Shown here: in pieces, positions 40,724 through 50,321 of the stretch
Position numbering within the stretch: the stretch's first letter is position 1
Layout: each line of letters opens with the position of its first letter
Translations under genes and position numbers: made by a program
Notes under the pieces: model-generated
Database searches by the model: none
Seen by the model: the letters and a program-made list of their open reading frames with translations, nothing else
Told to the model about the DNA's origin: nothing
DNA from: Acidobacteriota bacterium
Lineage (GTDB): Bacteria > Acidobacteriota > Thermoanaerobaculia > Multivoradales > J023
Length of the DNA: 64,000 nt
NCBI GenBank assembly: GCA_029263395.1
Contig: JAJCXO010000104.1
Location: forward strand, 28,335-92,334
Reading direction: 5' to 3'

Positions 40724-42487
40724 TCACCGCTCGCGCTGTTGGCGTTCGTCCTCGGCCCGTCGTGTCTCGTCTTCAGCACGCACCCGTTGGCGTTCCGCCT
40801 CTACCCGTTCCTGTTCGGCCAATTGACGTTGTTTATTTGCCTCGATCTGCTGCCGACGGGCTTCGTCACGCTGCTGCTCTGCTTCCACCTGCGCCAACAA
40901 CGCCTCGGTGGCAGCCTCATCAGCCTTCACTTTCTGCTGCAATGCATACATGCCAAAAAACAGCACAACCACCGCAATCGCCAACACCGCCAGCATCATG
41001 CGTCGCGCCATCTGCAACTCACGTTGACGCCGCCGTTCCTTCTCGGCAATCTCAAGCTCGCGTTCCCTTTCACTGTACTTGAGGAACAACATCGCTCGTT
41101 CGAAAGCGACGTCGTAACGTTGGGCCCAAACTTCGGTGGGATCGTTCTTGTCTTTCCAATTGAGAGCGATCTGGAGTTCAGGATCACGAAACAGTCCAGC
41201 TTTACCTTCCTGATACAAGCCAGCTGCCTTCGACAGCTGCAGGTAGATCTGAGCCGAACGTGCTTCTTCCTCCACCCACTCGATCAACCTGCGCCAAGTG
41301 CGCATCAGACTCTCGTGGGAGATATCGATTACCACCTCACCTGCCAGAGATACGCCCGCTGGAGGCATCAGGAAGCTGCGGCCGGGCGCCCGAAACCGCT
41401 CGATCACCCGGGCTACCGTCGCTGGCTCGCCGCCGGTCAAGTCACAAATCTCAGCCAATGGGATCGGCCGCCGCACCCCTCGGGTGTCAGAGCCGGTGTC
41501 GGTCAACCCTCGAAACATCAACTCGGCGACCCGCTGCTCAGCTGCCGTTTCGAGCTCTCGAAAAGCCTCCTCCGCATGCAACGACAACGCTTCTGCCATC
41601 GTCCCGGTGGCTTCATAATGCCGCAGGTCGATCGCTTCGTCGTCACTGTGATGACGCTCCCAATAGTCCCAGGTCCGCATCAAGGCATGCTGTAGAATCG
41701 GTAGCTGGTCGGGATCGTCGCCAACGTCGTTGAGCAGCCGCAGCACCAACCTGGGAGAAATCTCCGCTCCGCCCACCGCCACCGGCCCAACAATCGCTGC
41801 TCTGCGCTCCTCACGAGTCATCCGCGGCACCAGATACTGCCCGTCGTTGATCGCCTCCGCCAATCCAGGGAACTCGGTGCAATTGCCGATAAAGTCCGAG
41901 CGCATCGTCAGCACGACGTAAATCGGTACATCGTCTTGCTGAGCGGCTTCGAGCAACAGCTTGACAAACGCTAGCGCGGAGTCTTTTGAATCCTTGATTC
42001 TCAGGTTCTGCTTGAAACGGAACAACTCTTCGAACTGATCAGCAAGAATCAGCAGGTTCTCGCCGTCATCGAGGCGGGCTTGGCGCACTGCGTTGACCAA
42101 CCCCAACGCGCTACGGCAGAGGGTGGCTTCGAGCAGTGCCCGAGTCATCTCAGCGAGTTCAGGATCACCGCCCGCAAGCACTTCCGGCTGATTCAGGGCA
42201 CCAGCCAAATTGCCGATCGGGTCACTTCCCGGACGCATAACCGCCACCCGCCAACTCGAACCGGCTTTGGCCATGAACCCGCTGTAGAGCGAAGGAATCA
42301 ACCCCGAACGGATCAGCGAGGACTTACCGCTCCCCGAGGTGCCGACCACCGACAAGAAGCGGGTGCGACGGAGGCGGGCCAGCAAATCGTCGATCTGTTC
42401 CTCGCGCCCGAAGAAGAGATGATCTTCGTCCGGCTCGAATGCACGCAACCCAGGAAACGGATTGAGCTGTTCTTCAGAGTCCCACAT
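40724..42487 (-). CDS. nSTAND1-type NTPase with C-terminal membrane helix and coiled coil
   Basis: 587 residues. The start NPFPGLRAFEPDEDHLFFGR is the classic lead of nSTAND1 proteins; Walker A is GTSGSGKSS (49-57) and Walker B lies in LLILADQFEELF. The helical STAND region follows. One membrane helix (MLAVLAIAVVVLFFGMYAL, about 497-516) precedes a 70-residue charged coiled coil rich in Glu, Arg and Gln. In relatives a WD40 or other sensor usually follows; here the frame stops at TGA and continues as the thioesterase-like fragment. It lies 14 bases after the TIR gene, so the two are one unit: NTPase as switch, TIR protein as effector. Confidence 0.87.
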   Translation of the reverse strand: MWDSEEQLNPFPGLRAFEPDEDHLFFGREEQIDDLLARLRRTRFLSVVGTSGSGKSSLIRSGLIPSLYSGFMAKAGSSWRVAVMRPGSDPIGNLAGALNQPEVLAGGDPELAEMTRALLEATLCRSALGLVNAVRQARLDDGENLLILADQFEELFRFKQNLRIKDSKDSALAFVKLLLEAAQQDDVPIYVVLTMRSDFIGNCTEFPGLAEAINDGQYLVPRMTREERRAAIVGPVAVGGAEISPRLVLRLLNDVGDDPDQLPILQHALMRTWDYWERHHSDDEAIDLRHYEATGTMAEALSLHAEEAFRELETAAEQRVAELMFRGLTDTGSDTRGVRRPIPLAEICDLTGGEPATVARVIERFRAPGRSFLMPPAGVSLAGEVVIDISHESLMRTWRRLIEWVEEEARSAQIYLQLSKAAGLYQEGKAGLFRDPELQIALNWKDKNDPTEVWAQRYDVAFERAMLFLKYSERERELEIAEKERRRQRELQMARRMMLAVLAIAVVVLFFGMYALQQKVKADEAATEALLAQVEAEQQRDEARRQQIEANKQRQLAEQERVEAERQRVRAEDETRRAEDERQQRER

Positions 42488-42501
42488 CGCGGTTCGATTC
42501 C

Positions 42502-44118
42502 TCAGGACCGCAGCTGTTCGAGAAAAGGCGCCAGGGCCAATGACTCGAAATCTTTCTGTTGCGGAATCACAAGGGCTTCACGGGTGCGGATGCGACGTTT
42601 CTGAGGTGTCTCTGGCTGCGCGACGTAAATGGCCTTGGCGCGGAGCGGCTTGGTGCGACCGAAAGCGGCACTCTTTTGCATCTCGCGCAACTTGCGACGC
42701 AGCCACAACTCGTTGCCAGAACCGTAGTAGAAAATGATAGCATCACAAATGACAAGGTTTTCTTCATGGTCCTTGCGTAACTGTGCTTCGTCACCGTCGA
42801 AAACTGGCACAACAACCTCGAATCCCTGATCATAAAGATAATCTTCCAACGGCAAGGTATAATCGAGATCTCGTTGATCACAGATCAAATAAATACGGAC
42901 CAGATCGTCGCCCAAGTTGACCTCATCCAACAGGTCGTGACCGTCATCGGCTGCCGCCTCGGGTGGCTCCAATTTCTTGTGGATGGCCGTTTTGAAATCT
43001 TCGAGAGACGCTTGCAGGACATCTGCCCCATCTTGGATGCGAGGATCGTTGTGCAAACTATCGATGAATCCGCGCTGGCGTTCGTCATCGGTGGTGAGAT
43101 TCGGTGGCATCCAAATCAAGCGTGTGAAGTCGCCGCCATCAAACGCAATGGCATACTCGTTCTGCAACACCACCAACGATTGTGCTGCCCCTTCCGGTAC
43201 GATGCCGTAGTTACGTCCGACCAGGTGTACTGAGAGCTTGCAGCGTTCGAGAGCCCCCTTGATCAACTCCTCAGCCTCGGGGGCGATCAACGGTAATGGC
43301 CGATCCGGCAAAACTTTGTAGCCATGTCCGAGGAGCTCACGTTTGATAACATCGCGCTCGTTCTTGAGATCAAAGCTAGTCTCGGCAAGATAAACCACGA
43401 CCGCCTCTTCACCGGAAGCGGTGCTAGCAGAGTCTGTAGAGTTAGAGCCTGCGGAGTTGGAGCCTGCGGAGCTAGAGTCTGCTGGGTCAGCAGAGGCTGA
43501 GTTGCTAGCGCCTGAGCTAACGCCAGCCGGTGGCAGTGCCCCGTTTTGCCTCTCCAGCAGCGTCAACGCCTCGGTAATGTCATGAGCGAGGTCGTCGAGG
43601 CGCGCCCAATATCGACGCGAGTCCTCAGGCCCCGAGCCCTGGCTCAACTCGCGAGCACGCCCGGTCTCCGGATCAACAATGAAAAAATCGTAACCCAGAA
43701 CTTCCTGCAACTCCCCGGGATGTCGCTCGAGAGGAATCTGTGTTTTGACGACCTTGAATACTCGGATTTTGTCGCCGACACGTATTCCACCCGCAGATTC
43801 CGAAACCCGATAAAATTCACGGAGCTCACGTGTACACCAATCGGAATTGACATAGCGCGGCGACAGCACTGAAACCAACAGGCCAACGCGCCCCAAGCGA
43901 TCGATCAGCTTATCTGAGAAAACATCATTGCCTTGCAATTTGGGATCACGCCAGATCTTGGGTTGTTTACCCAATAACTGCGCAAGACGGATCTCCAAAG
44001 CACGATGGAGATTGGCGATCCATCCCTTTTGCCCCTCTACCAACGCTTGATCGTCGATATGGGCATAGCTGACAAAGATGTCGCTATCGAATTTCACGAG
44101 CGTAGAGAAAACCCTCAA
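42502..44118 (-). CDS. TIR-domain protein with DUF4062-like and second TIR-like domains
   Basis: 538 residues, soluble. Residues of about 12-160 form a TIR domain (DIFVSYAHIDDQ, WRDPKLQGNDVF, VLSPRYVNSDWCTREL, the Glu of the last placed as in catalytic TIRs). A Ser/Ala/Asn-rich linker with repeats of AGSNS follows. About 243-385 looks like DUF4062 (VVVYLAETSFDLKNERDVIK, SVHLVGRNYGIVPEG). The last ~130 residues (VRIYLICDQRDLDYTLPLED, AIIFYYGSGNELWLRRKL) are a second TIR-like fold. Adjacent to the nSTAND1 NTPase, it resembles anti-phage or signalling effectors that consume NAD, but catalysis is unproven. Confidence 0.85.
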   Translation of the reverse strand: MRVFSTLVKFDSDIFVSYAHIDDQALVEGQKGWIANLHRALEIRLAQLLGKQPKIWRDPKLQGNDVFSDKLIDRLGRVGLLVSVLSPRYVNSDWCTRELREFYRVSESAGGIRVGDKIRVFKVVKTQIPLERHPGELQEVLGYDFFIVDPETGRARELSQGSGPEDSRRYWARLDDLAHDITEALTLLERQNGALPPAGVSSGASNSASADPADSSSAGSNSAGSNSTDSASTASGEEAVVVYLAETSFDLKNERDVIKRELLGHGYKVLPDRPLPLIAPEAEELIKGALERCKLSVHLVGRNYGIVPEGAAQSLVVLQNEYAIAFDGGDFTRLIWMPPNLTTDDERQRGFIDSLHNDPRIQDGADVLQASLEDFKTAIHKKLEPPEAAADDGHDLLDEVNLGDDLVRIYLICDQRDLDYTLPLEDYLYDQGFEVVVPVFDGDEAQLRKDHEENLVICDAIIFYYGSGNELWLRRKLREMQKSAAFGRTKPLRAKAIYVAQPETPQKRRIRTREALVIPQQKDFESLALAPFLEQLRS

Positions 44119-44630
44119 CCCACAGCGCAGGCTGCGAGCCTAATCTTCCTTCACTGATGATCAGAAGTTTCTCGACTCAAAACCTATCCATTCGAAAACC
44201 TCGTCACCCATCTTCTGATCATATCCGATCTGCGTAGAGTAAAAATCTGGTCGAGTGGATGAAGAGGATAGACTGCGACAGATTGACCGAATGTACAAGA
44301 TCCCGTCCAGCCGTAACGCCCGCTGTCGCCTCCTCGCCAAGGAATAGATCAGCACTCGCGTAGTCCCCATGCTCCAAGCTGCGACGGCTGAAGCCGCTTG
44401 TAGCCAGCGTGTTTCCTAACACGGGCCTTCAGGCCCGTCAGATGACAGGTGATCTAAACCGGTTGTTCTTGGGAAAGAACGCCTCGAGTGCTCGGTCGAG
44501 CTTGCGGGCCGCCATGCCGGCTCCTGCTCGCAGCAAACCTGCCGGACCGTCACCTTCGACCGGTATAATCAGAGTTCAACCCCAGCCACTCGAGTTATGA
44601 GCATTCACGCCACAATGAAGGAGGTTCTAT
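44119..44630. other. Divergent spacer with REP-like palindromes
   Basis: 512 bases without a supported gene between the TIR gene and the acylase gene. It contains ACGGGCCTTCAGGCCCGT (44421-44438), an 8-bp stem with a 2-base loop, and a nearby CGGCTGAAGCCG, both similar to REP-type palindromes. A 25-codon minus-strand frame starting at 44515 (MAARKLDRALEAFFPKNN) may be a gene scrap. Confidence 0.55.
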
Positions 44631-47600
44631 ATGCCGTTCACTTCCGTTTCGCGACGCACCTTGGTTCGGATACTCGCAATGAGTCTGATCGTTGGACTCA
44701 CAACCTCTTGGGCTGTTGCCCAGACGACGGAGTTGTCGGGCCTCAGCGGTGACGCATTGGTGATTCGCGACTCGAACGGCATCCCGCACATTTGTTCCAG
44801 TAACGACCGTGACACCCTATTCATGCTGGGCTACGTGCATGCTCAGGATCGCTTCTTCCAGATGGATACGCTGCGGCGTACGTTTAGCGGCACCTTGGCG
44901 GAGTTGGTGGGCAGCGACGCCCTGCCATCTGACGTGCAACTGCGTAATCTGGGGTTGAGGCGGGCTGCGGAAGCCAGTCTTGTCGCCTACCAAGCCAATG
45001 GCCTCAACAACTCGCTGGAATTGCTCGAGGCTTATACCAACGGCATCAACGCCTATCTGGAGGGCAACCCCCTGCCGCCAGAATATGGCGGCCTGGAACT
45101 ATCCACCGCAGCTCCCTGGAGCGTAGTCGACACCCTGGTACTCGGCAAAGGCTTGGCTTTCGGGCTTTCGTTCGACCTACTCGAGCTCGACCTGACCGTT
45201 CTGGCCGGGGCCTATTCCCAAGCCGGAGCCATTGGCGGCTTTGATGGCTTGGCTTTACTCTTTGAGGACGTAACCCGCCACGCACCGTTCGATCCGACCA
45301 TATCGATCCCATCATCGGCTTCAGGCTCGGGGGCTGAACGGGGCCAACAACGTTCTCTGGCTGCCCCCTCGGCGAGAACGCTCGAGTTGGCACAGCGGAC
45401 CCGCGATACGCTGGCGGGCGTCCCGCTGCTGAAAGAAGCTCTAGAACGTCGAGCTGGCGATGTCGGCAGCAACTGGTGGCTGGTTGATGGCGACCACAGC
45501 GCCTCCGGCTTCCCGATGCTCGCCAACGACCCTCATTTGGCCCTCAACACACCCTCGACCTTCTACGAGGCTCACTTGATGGCATCCTCGGACTTCCGAT
45601 GCGGCCTACCCGAGGGTAATGCTGCCGCGTTTCGCAGCAGCGGTAAGATCAGGACGGACAACGGACCCGCGATCGCCAAAACAAAGGCCGCCGAAGCCAA
45701 CGCCAGCCGTCTAGACGCCAACGGTGTCAGTTTCCCTGGCGCTCCAGGGTTAGTGCAAGGCTGTAACCAGACCATGTGCTGGGGATCGACGGTCAACCCG
45801 ATGGACGTGACTGACGTCTACCAAGAGATCCTGGTATTCGACCCGAATAGCGGCCTACCCACCCACACGATCTTCGACGGGCAACAAGAGCCGTTGATCC
45901 TGATTCCCCAAAGTTTCAGCGTCAATCAGGTAGGTGATCAGCAACTCGACAACCTGGTGGACGCCGGCATCGGTCCGTTGGACGGAGGCCTGACTTTGGT
46001 GGTGCCGCGCCGGAACAACGGTCCGATCATCTCGATCGACACCAGCCAACAGCCACCGATTGGCTTCAGCGTTCAATACACGGGCTGGCACGGCACCCTC
46101 GAGTTCGAGGCCTTCTTCCGCTGGCTGCACACCAGCAGTGTTGATGAATTCTCGAGCGCCCTGCAATTCTTCGATGTCGGCTCACAGAACTGGGCCTATG
46201 CTGACGTCAACGGCAATATTGCCTACTTCACCAGTGCCGAGCTACCGATTCGCGAAGATCTGCAAACTCTGGGCTTTCCCGACGGCGGCATGCCACCGTT
46301 CCTGATCCGCGACGGCAGCCACACCCTGCGCCATGAATGGATGGCTGTTCAAAATCCGCAGCCGAACCAGAGCCTCGGCTTCGAGATCCTGCCGTTTGCT
46401 GAGATGCCGCAACTCGTGAACCCGAGCCGGGGTTATATCTTCAACGCCAACAACGACCCCGTCGGCAACACCCTCGACAACAACGTGTTGAACGAAGTGC
46501 GACCGGGTGGCGGTGCGTTTTACCTCAGCCCTGGTTATGTCAGCTTGCGGGTCGGTCGCATCGGCCGACTGATGGAAGAGCTGCTGGGAGACGGTGGCAC
46601 CGCGACGCGGGAAGATCTCGAAAAGATCCAAGCCAACAACCAACTGCTCGACGCCGAGCTGGTTGCACCGTTCCTAATCGCCGCCTTTGCCAACGCCTCT
46701 GACGCAGGCGCGCCGGCTGCGCTCCAAGCGCTGGCTGCTGACCCCGGGGTTGCTGAAGCGATCACCCGGCTGATGGCCTGGGACTTCAGCTCCCCCACCG
46801 GCATCGTTCAGGGTTATGACCCTGGTGACGATCCGTCGAACCTGCCGCAGCCGTCAGCTGATGAGATCGCCAACAGTATTGCGGCCACTGTGTGGAGTGT
46901 GTTTCGCGGCCAGGTTGTCCAACAGGTGATCGACGGTACCCTCACTCAGGTGGGTCTCGGGGATTTCCTGCCCGACAGCCGATCCGCCTACAAGGCCTTG
47001 GCCAACTTGTTGATGACCTTCGACACCGGTCAAGGCGTTGGTGCTTCAGGCATTCCGTTCTTTCAAACCGGGATGGGCCTCCAGCCGGCACAGGATCGTG
47101 ACCTGATCTTGTTACAGAGTCTGCGAACGGCCCTCGATTTGCTGGCCAGCGACGATTTTGCAGCCGCATTCGGCAACTCGACCACCCAAGACGACTACCG
47201 CTGGGGCTACCTGCATCGCATCGTTTTCGATCATCCCTTGGGCGGGCCGTTCAACATTCCCAACGCTGGTGGATTCAGTGATGTTTCTCCGAGTCTCCCG
47301 GGAGTCGCTCGTTCCGGCGGCTACGAGGCGGTGGATGCGTCGTCCCACAGCGCCCGAGCTGACGGAGTCAACGACTTCATGTTTGGTTCTGGACCCGCCC
47401 GTCGGTTTGTCGGCGTACTCGATCCGGCAGGCATCTCAGCCCAGCAGATCATTCCTGGGGGCCAGAGCGGTGTGATCAGTAGCCCAGACTACGCTAGCCA
47501 ACTCGGCCGCTGGCTGACCAACGACTACCACCCAATCTTGCTGACTCCAGACGCTGTCGCTGCGGATCGACAAACCGAACAAGGCTTCACGCCGCTGTGC

Positions 47601-47948
47601 TCGCCGGATGACACCACACACTGTTTCCAGACCCGACGCTTCGCGACCACGGTCGACTGGAGCCTAGAGCCGTTCGGCAGCGGCCCTGGGTTCACTGTGC
47701 CTGGCGCCTCGAATCTCTCCGGCAACTTCTACTTCTTCGGGCGCGAGAATTGGGAGATGCTGGTCAAAGTACTCGATGGCTGTGCGATCAACGGCCACTA
47801 TTGGGTCTACGTCTCTGCCGCCACCGACGTCAGCTGGGACCTATCGATCGAAGACACCGAGAGCGGTGAAGTCTGGACCCGGTCCCATCCGGGCGGCTCA
47901 CCGTCGCCGGCCATCACCGACACCCAGGCTTTCACCACCTGTCCGTAA
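44631..47948 (+). CDS. Penicillin acylase-family (Ntn hydrolase) protein with shared C-terminal domain
   Basis: 1105 residues with a signal peptide (LVRILAMSLIVGLTTSWAVAQ). The alpha part includes NGIPHICSSNDRDTLFMLGY and VHAQDRFFQMDTLRR. The autocleavage and nucleophile site is GDVGSNWW with Ser280, and NDPHLALNTPSTFYE follows as in family S45. The enzyme would be processed to two chains and hydrolyse amides such as acyl-homoserine lactones, penicillins or lipopeptides in the periplasm or outside. The last ~100 residues (ENWEMLVKVLDGCAINGHYW ... AFTTCP) are the domain also found on the protease at 3757-5559. At 1105 residues it is longer than most acylases, largely because of this extension. 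GGAGG precedes the ATG. Confidence 0.9.
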   Translation: MPFTSVSRRTLVRILAMSLIVGLTTSWAVAQTTELSGLSGDALVIRDSNGIPHICSSNDRDTLFMLGYVHAQDRFFQMDTLRRTFSGTLAELVGSDALPSDVQLRNLGLRRAAEASLVAYQANGLNNSLELLEAYTNGINAYLEGNPLPPEYGGLELSTAAPWSVVDTLVLGKGLAFGLSFDLLELDLTVLAGAYSQAGAIGGFDGLALLFEDVTRHAPFDPTISIPSSASGSGAERGQQRSLAAPSARTLELAQRTRDTLAGVPLLKEALERRAGDVGSNWWLVDGDHSASGFPMLANDPHLALNTPSTFYEAHLMASSDFRCGLPEGNAAAFRSSGKIRTDNGPAIAKTKAAEANASRLDANGVSFPGAPGLVQGCNQTMCWGSTVNPMDVTDVYQEILVFDPNSGLPTHTIFDGQQEPLILIPQSFSVNQVGDQQLDNLVDAGIGPLDGGLTLVVPRRNNGPIISIDTSQQPPIGFSVQYTGWHGTLEFEAFFRWLHTSSVDEFSSALQFFDVGSQNWAYADVNGNIAYFTSAELPIREDLQTLGFPDGGMPPFLIRDGSHTLRHEWMAVQNPQPNQSLGFEILPFAEMPQLVNPSRGYIFNANNDPVGNTLDNNVLNEVRPGGGAFYLSPGYVSLRVGRIGRLMEELLGDGGTATREDLEKIQANNQLLDAELVAPFLIAAFANASDAGAPAALQALAADPGVAEAITRLMAWDFSSPTGIVQGYDPGDDPSNLPQPSADEIANSIAATVWSVFRGQVVQQVIDGTLTQVGLGDFLPDSRSAYKALANLLMTFDTGQGVGASGIPFFQTGMGLQPAQDRDLILLQSLRTALDLLASDDFAAAFGNSTTQDDYRWGYLHRIVFDHPLGGPFNIPNAGGFSDVSPSLPGVARSGGYEAVDASSHSARADGVNDFMFGSGPARRFVGVLDPAGISAQQIIPGGQSGVISSPDYASQLGRWLTNDYHPILLTPDAVAADRQTEQGFTPLCSPDDTTHCFQTRRFATTVDWSLEPFGSGPGFTVPGASNLSGNFYFFGRENWEMLVKVLDGCAINGHYWVYVSAATDVSWDLSIEDTESGEVWTRSHPGGSPSPAITDTQAFTTCP

Positions 47949-47991
47949 AGCCGACCCACTATCGAGGGATCGCGCTCCCTCTGAATTGAAT

Positions 47992-48015
47992 AGCCCCGGG
48001 CATGCACCCGGGGCT
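47992..48015. terminator. Bidirectional terminator
   Basis: AGCCCCGGG, loop CATGCA, CCCGGGGCT: a 9-bp stem between the convergent acylase and Cys-rich protein genes. T-rich flanks are short on both sides. Confidence 0.75.
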
Positions 48016-48040
48016 TATGCTAATAGGCCGGTGTCCGCAA

Positions 48041-48508
48041 CTACTTACTGACGACCGTTTCCTCACTCGACCGTTTGCACGTCGGGCGTTCAACGGCGGT
48101 GAGCATCTGGGCAACTTGCATGCCTTCGCCGACCGAGCCGACCAACGAGTTGGTCCAGCACTCGCACATCGTTTGGCCGGTTTGGAAGCTATCGCAGGCT
48201 TCGACGCAGACACCGGCGCCGCCATTACAGGCTGACCAGAACGGCCGACCGCCGCAGCCCCCAGTGCTCCGCGGACAATCGGGCGCGGAATAGCCGCAGT
48301 TGCCGCCGTACCCAACTTGCCCAGGGCGGGCTACATCGGGACCTACGAGATGCGTATCGACGCCTGAGACCTCACCCTTCAAGCCTTCTACCATGTTTTC
48401 GTTTGCCATCGCGTCGGCAACCGAGGCGGCAGCTGCGGCTTCGACATTGTTACCAAAAGCGGGAGCTGCGATCACCAGGAGGCCCAGGAGTACGATTCGT
48501 TTCAGCAT
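48041..48508 (-). CDS. Small Cys-rich secreted protein
   Basis: 155 residues from an ATG with GGAGAAG. The signal peptide is MLKRIVLLGLLVIAAPAFG. The mature protein has nine Cys: CGYSAPDC, GGCGGRPFWSAC, GVCVEAC, MCECW and PTC, spaced for disulfides and reminiscent of small bacterial Cys-rich secreted or peptide-precursor-like proteins. The region before the Cys cluster is Ala- and Gly-rich. Function unknown. The upstream stretch 48509-48914 shows nothing supported. Confidence 0.72.
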   Translation of the reverse strand: MLKRIVLLGLLVIAAPAFGNNVEAAAAASVADAMANENMVEGLKGEVSGVDTHLVGPDVARPGQVGYGGNCGYSAPDCPRSTGGCGGRPFWSACNGGAGVCVEACDSFQTGQTMCECWTNSLVGSVGEGMQVAQMLTAVERPTCKRSSEETVVSK

Positions 48509-48914
48509 ATCTTCTCCTTGTGTAGAGTTCTGTTGCAAGTTAGGAGTCCACAGAGCTGGCCAGCTCTGTCCCTGGACCAAAGCAACAGTCGTGCCGGTTG
48601 GACGCCTTCAGCCGAAAACGACGTTTCAGGGGCATGAACCGAGTCAAACGATCCATCTCCGTGGCCATCAACAAGGACTCCTGCGAGCCCGAAGATCAAC
48701 CGCTCGCCCCGCGAAAACGCCAAGGCCAGAGCGAGACTCGGACAACTCGAGTGATGGTTCTCTACAAGTTTCACCGAGGATTGCCAACGGCGGGGCTCCC
48801 CGGCCGCCCGTGCATCTCGAGCAGCCCTTACATCGGTTCGTCCGATGCCCCCGACACTGGATGTGGCTCTACAATGGAGCCAGGTGGCTCAGAAAGTTAG
48901 CCACCCGGGACAGG

Positions 48915-50072
48915 CTAGCCCAAGACCTTACGCACCATATCCGCGGTCACCATCAGCGTGTGACCGCCACCTTCCCGCGCCGGCAGGTCGCCTGCATGTA
49001 GCGGGTCGAACTCGAACGGATTGATCATCTCGGAAAAAATTGGACGCAGAGCGCGGGCACCGGTACGGCTGTCTTTGGCGGCGGCCTCGGCAATCAGGGA
49101 AGCCGCCAAGTCCTCAATTTCGAGGTGAATACCGAGGGTTTCGAAGAAACGCAGGGCGCGGACGAAGGGTGACTCATAAGACTTGAGCAAAATCTCGCGC
49201 AAGACTCTAATCGACAAATCCTCGAGCAAGACGGTGTTCTCGAACCGGGCCATGAACTGCGGCACCATGCCGAAATCGAAGAGATCTTTGGGCTTCAAGA
49301 ACTCCGACAATACAAAACGGGTCTGCATCCTCACCTTGCCTTCAGCGGTGCGGATCGTGGTGGTCCGCAGCTTCTCGCCGCTGCCTGGCTTGAGGACACG
49401 GTTGTAAACCTGATCGTAGAGGCCTTCGAAGGCACCACCACAGATGAACATCATCTTGCCGGTGTCGATATCGAGAGTGACCTCTTTCTCTTTACCGTCA
49501 ACCCAGGCATGAATCGGGTAGGCCACCCGCTCACCCTCCATAAGGGTGAGTAGACCTTGCTGCAAGACGACACCAATGGCGTTGGGCTTGCCAGCAACCA
49601 CCGCCGCCATCTTGTCGATCTCGTCCACACAGATGGTGGCCCGTTCGATGGCTTTCTGCAACGCCTTGGGTGACGGATGGTGCCCTGCAATCGCCCGCGC
49701 ACGCTGCTCGACCGCCTTCAGTAGTCGACTGGGCCGGAACTCCATACGATCCACATCCACCAGCAAGTTGGCATTGATGATCGTGACAGCTCGAAACGGC
49801 TCGTATTCCGGCACCTCATTGTAGAGGCGCTGGATGTTGTTCATGATCGTCGTTTTACCGGTTCCGGAGCTACCGATCATCAACAGGTTTCCCGGTATCT
49901 TGCCAGTTGTGTGCTTGAAGACTCCGACCGATACGAAGCGTAAGGCCTGATCCTGGCCCAACACACCGTGGTTGAGCTCTTCGAAAATAATCGGTGGACG
50001 AATATCCAAGAAGGAGCGCAAGGCGGGCGCCTCCTGAGTGATGGTCTCAATCAAGTCTTCAACTACTGGCAT
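48915..50072 (-). CDS. ClpX-like AAA+ ATPase without zinc finger
   Basis: 385 residues. Walker A is GSSGTGKTT (67-75), Walker B is CVDEIDKM, and TGARALRPIFSEMI is the ClpX/HslU sensor 2 region. The overall order (VLGQDQALR, then large AAA core, then small lid) is that of ClpX, but the N-terminal zinc-binding domain is absent and a long insert (HAWVDGKEKEVTLDIDTGKM) is present. No obvious IGF-type ClpP loop was seen. It could be an unfoldase for a special substrate, working without ClpP. The 50073-50321 spacer separates it from the divergent 50322 gene. Confidence 0.85.
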   Translation of the reverse strand: MPVVEDLIETITQEAPALRSFLDIRPPIIFEELNHGVLGQDQALRFVSVGVFKHTTGKIPGNLLMIGSSGTGKTTIMNNIQRLYNEVPEYEPFRAVTIINANLLVDVDRMEFRPSRLLKAVEQRARAIAGHHPSPKALQKAIERATICVDEIDKMAAVVAGKPNAIGVVLQQGLLTLMEGERVAYPIHAWVDGKEKEVTLDIDTGKMMFICGGAFEGLYDQVYNRVLKPGSGEKLRTTTIRTAEGKVRMQTRFVLSEFLKPKDLFDFGMVPQFMARFENTVLLEDLSIRVLREILLKSYESPFVRALRFFETLGIHLEIEDLAASLIAEAAAKDSRTGARALRPIFSEMINPFEFDPLHAGDLPAREGGGHTLMVTADMVRKVLG

Positions 50073-50321
50073 GCTGAGCTCCGCAGGTGTCCGTGTAAGG
50101 GTAGATTCGGAAAGGCGAGGGGCTTGGGAGTGCTGATGTCATTCGGCCGATCTCTTCCTGGTCCAAAGGGGGCCAATTTCCGGGATGCAACTTCGTCTCT
50201 GCAGCCCGCAACAGTGAAGTTTACGGAACCAAGGGCCAGAGCGCCCATGGATCACGACGAAACCCACTCAGCTGGTATAGCATCCAACCTTCTGACCACA
50301 TCGACGAAAGGTCCGTGACAT

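Noticed and set aside
40523..41695. Plus-strand open frame of 390 codons
   Set aside because: It is antisense to the nSTAND1 NTPase and has no coherent fold.
44421..44438. Insertion sequence end
   Set aside because: The palindrome is REP-like, but no transposase gene or matching opposite end was found.
48598..48900. Plus-strand open frame of 100 codons
   Set aside because: No start signal, no family features and the strand conflicts with both neighbours.
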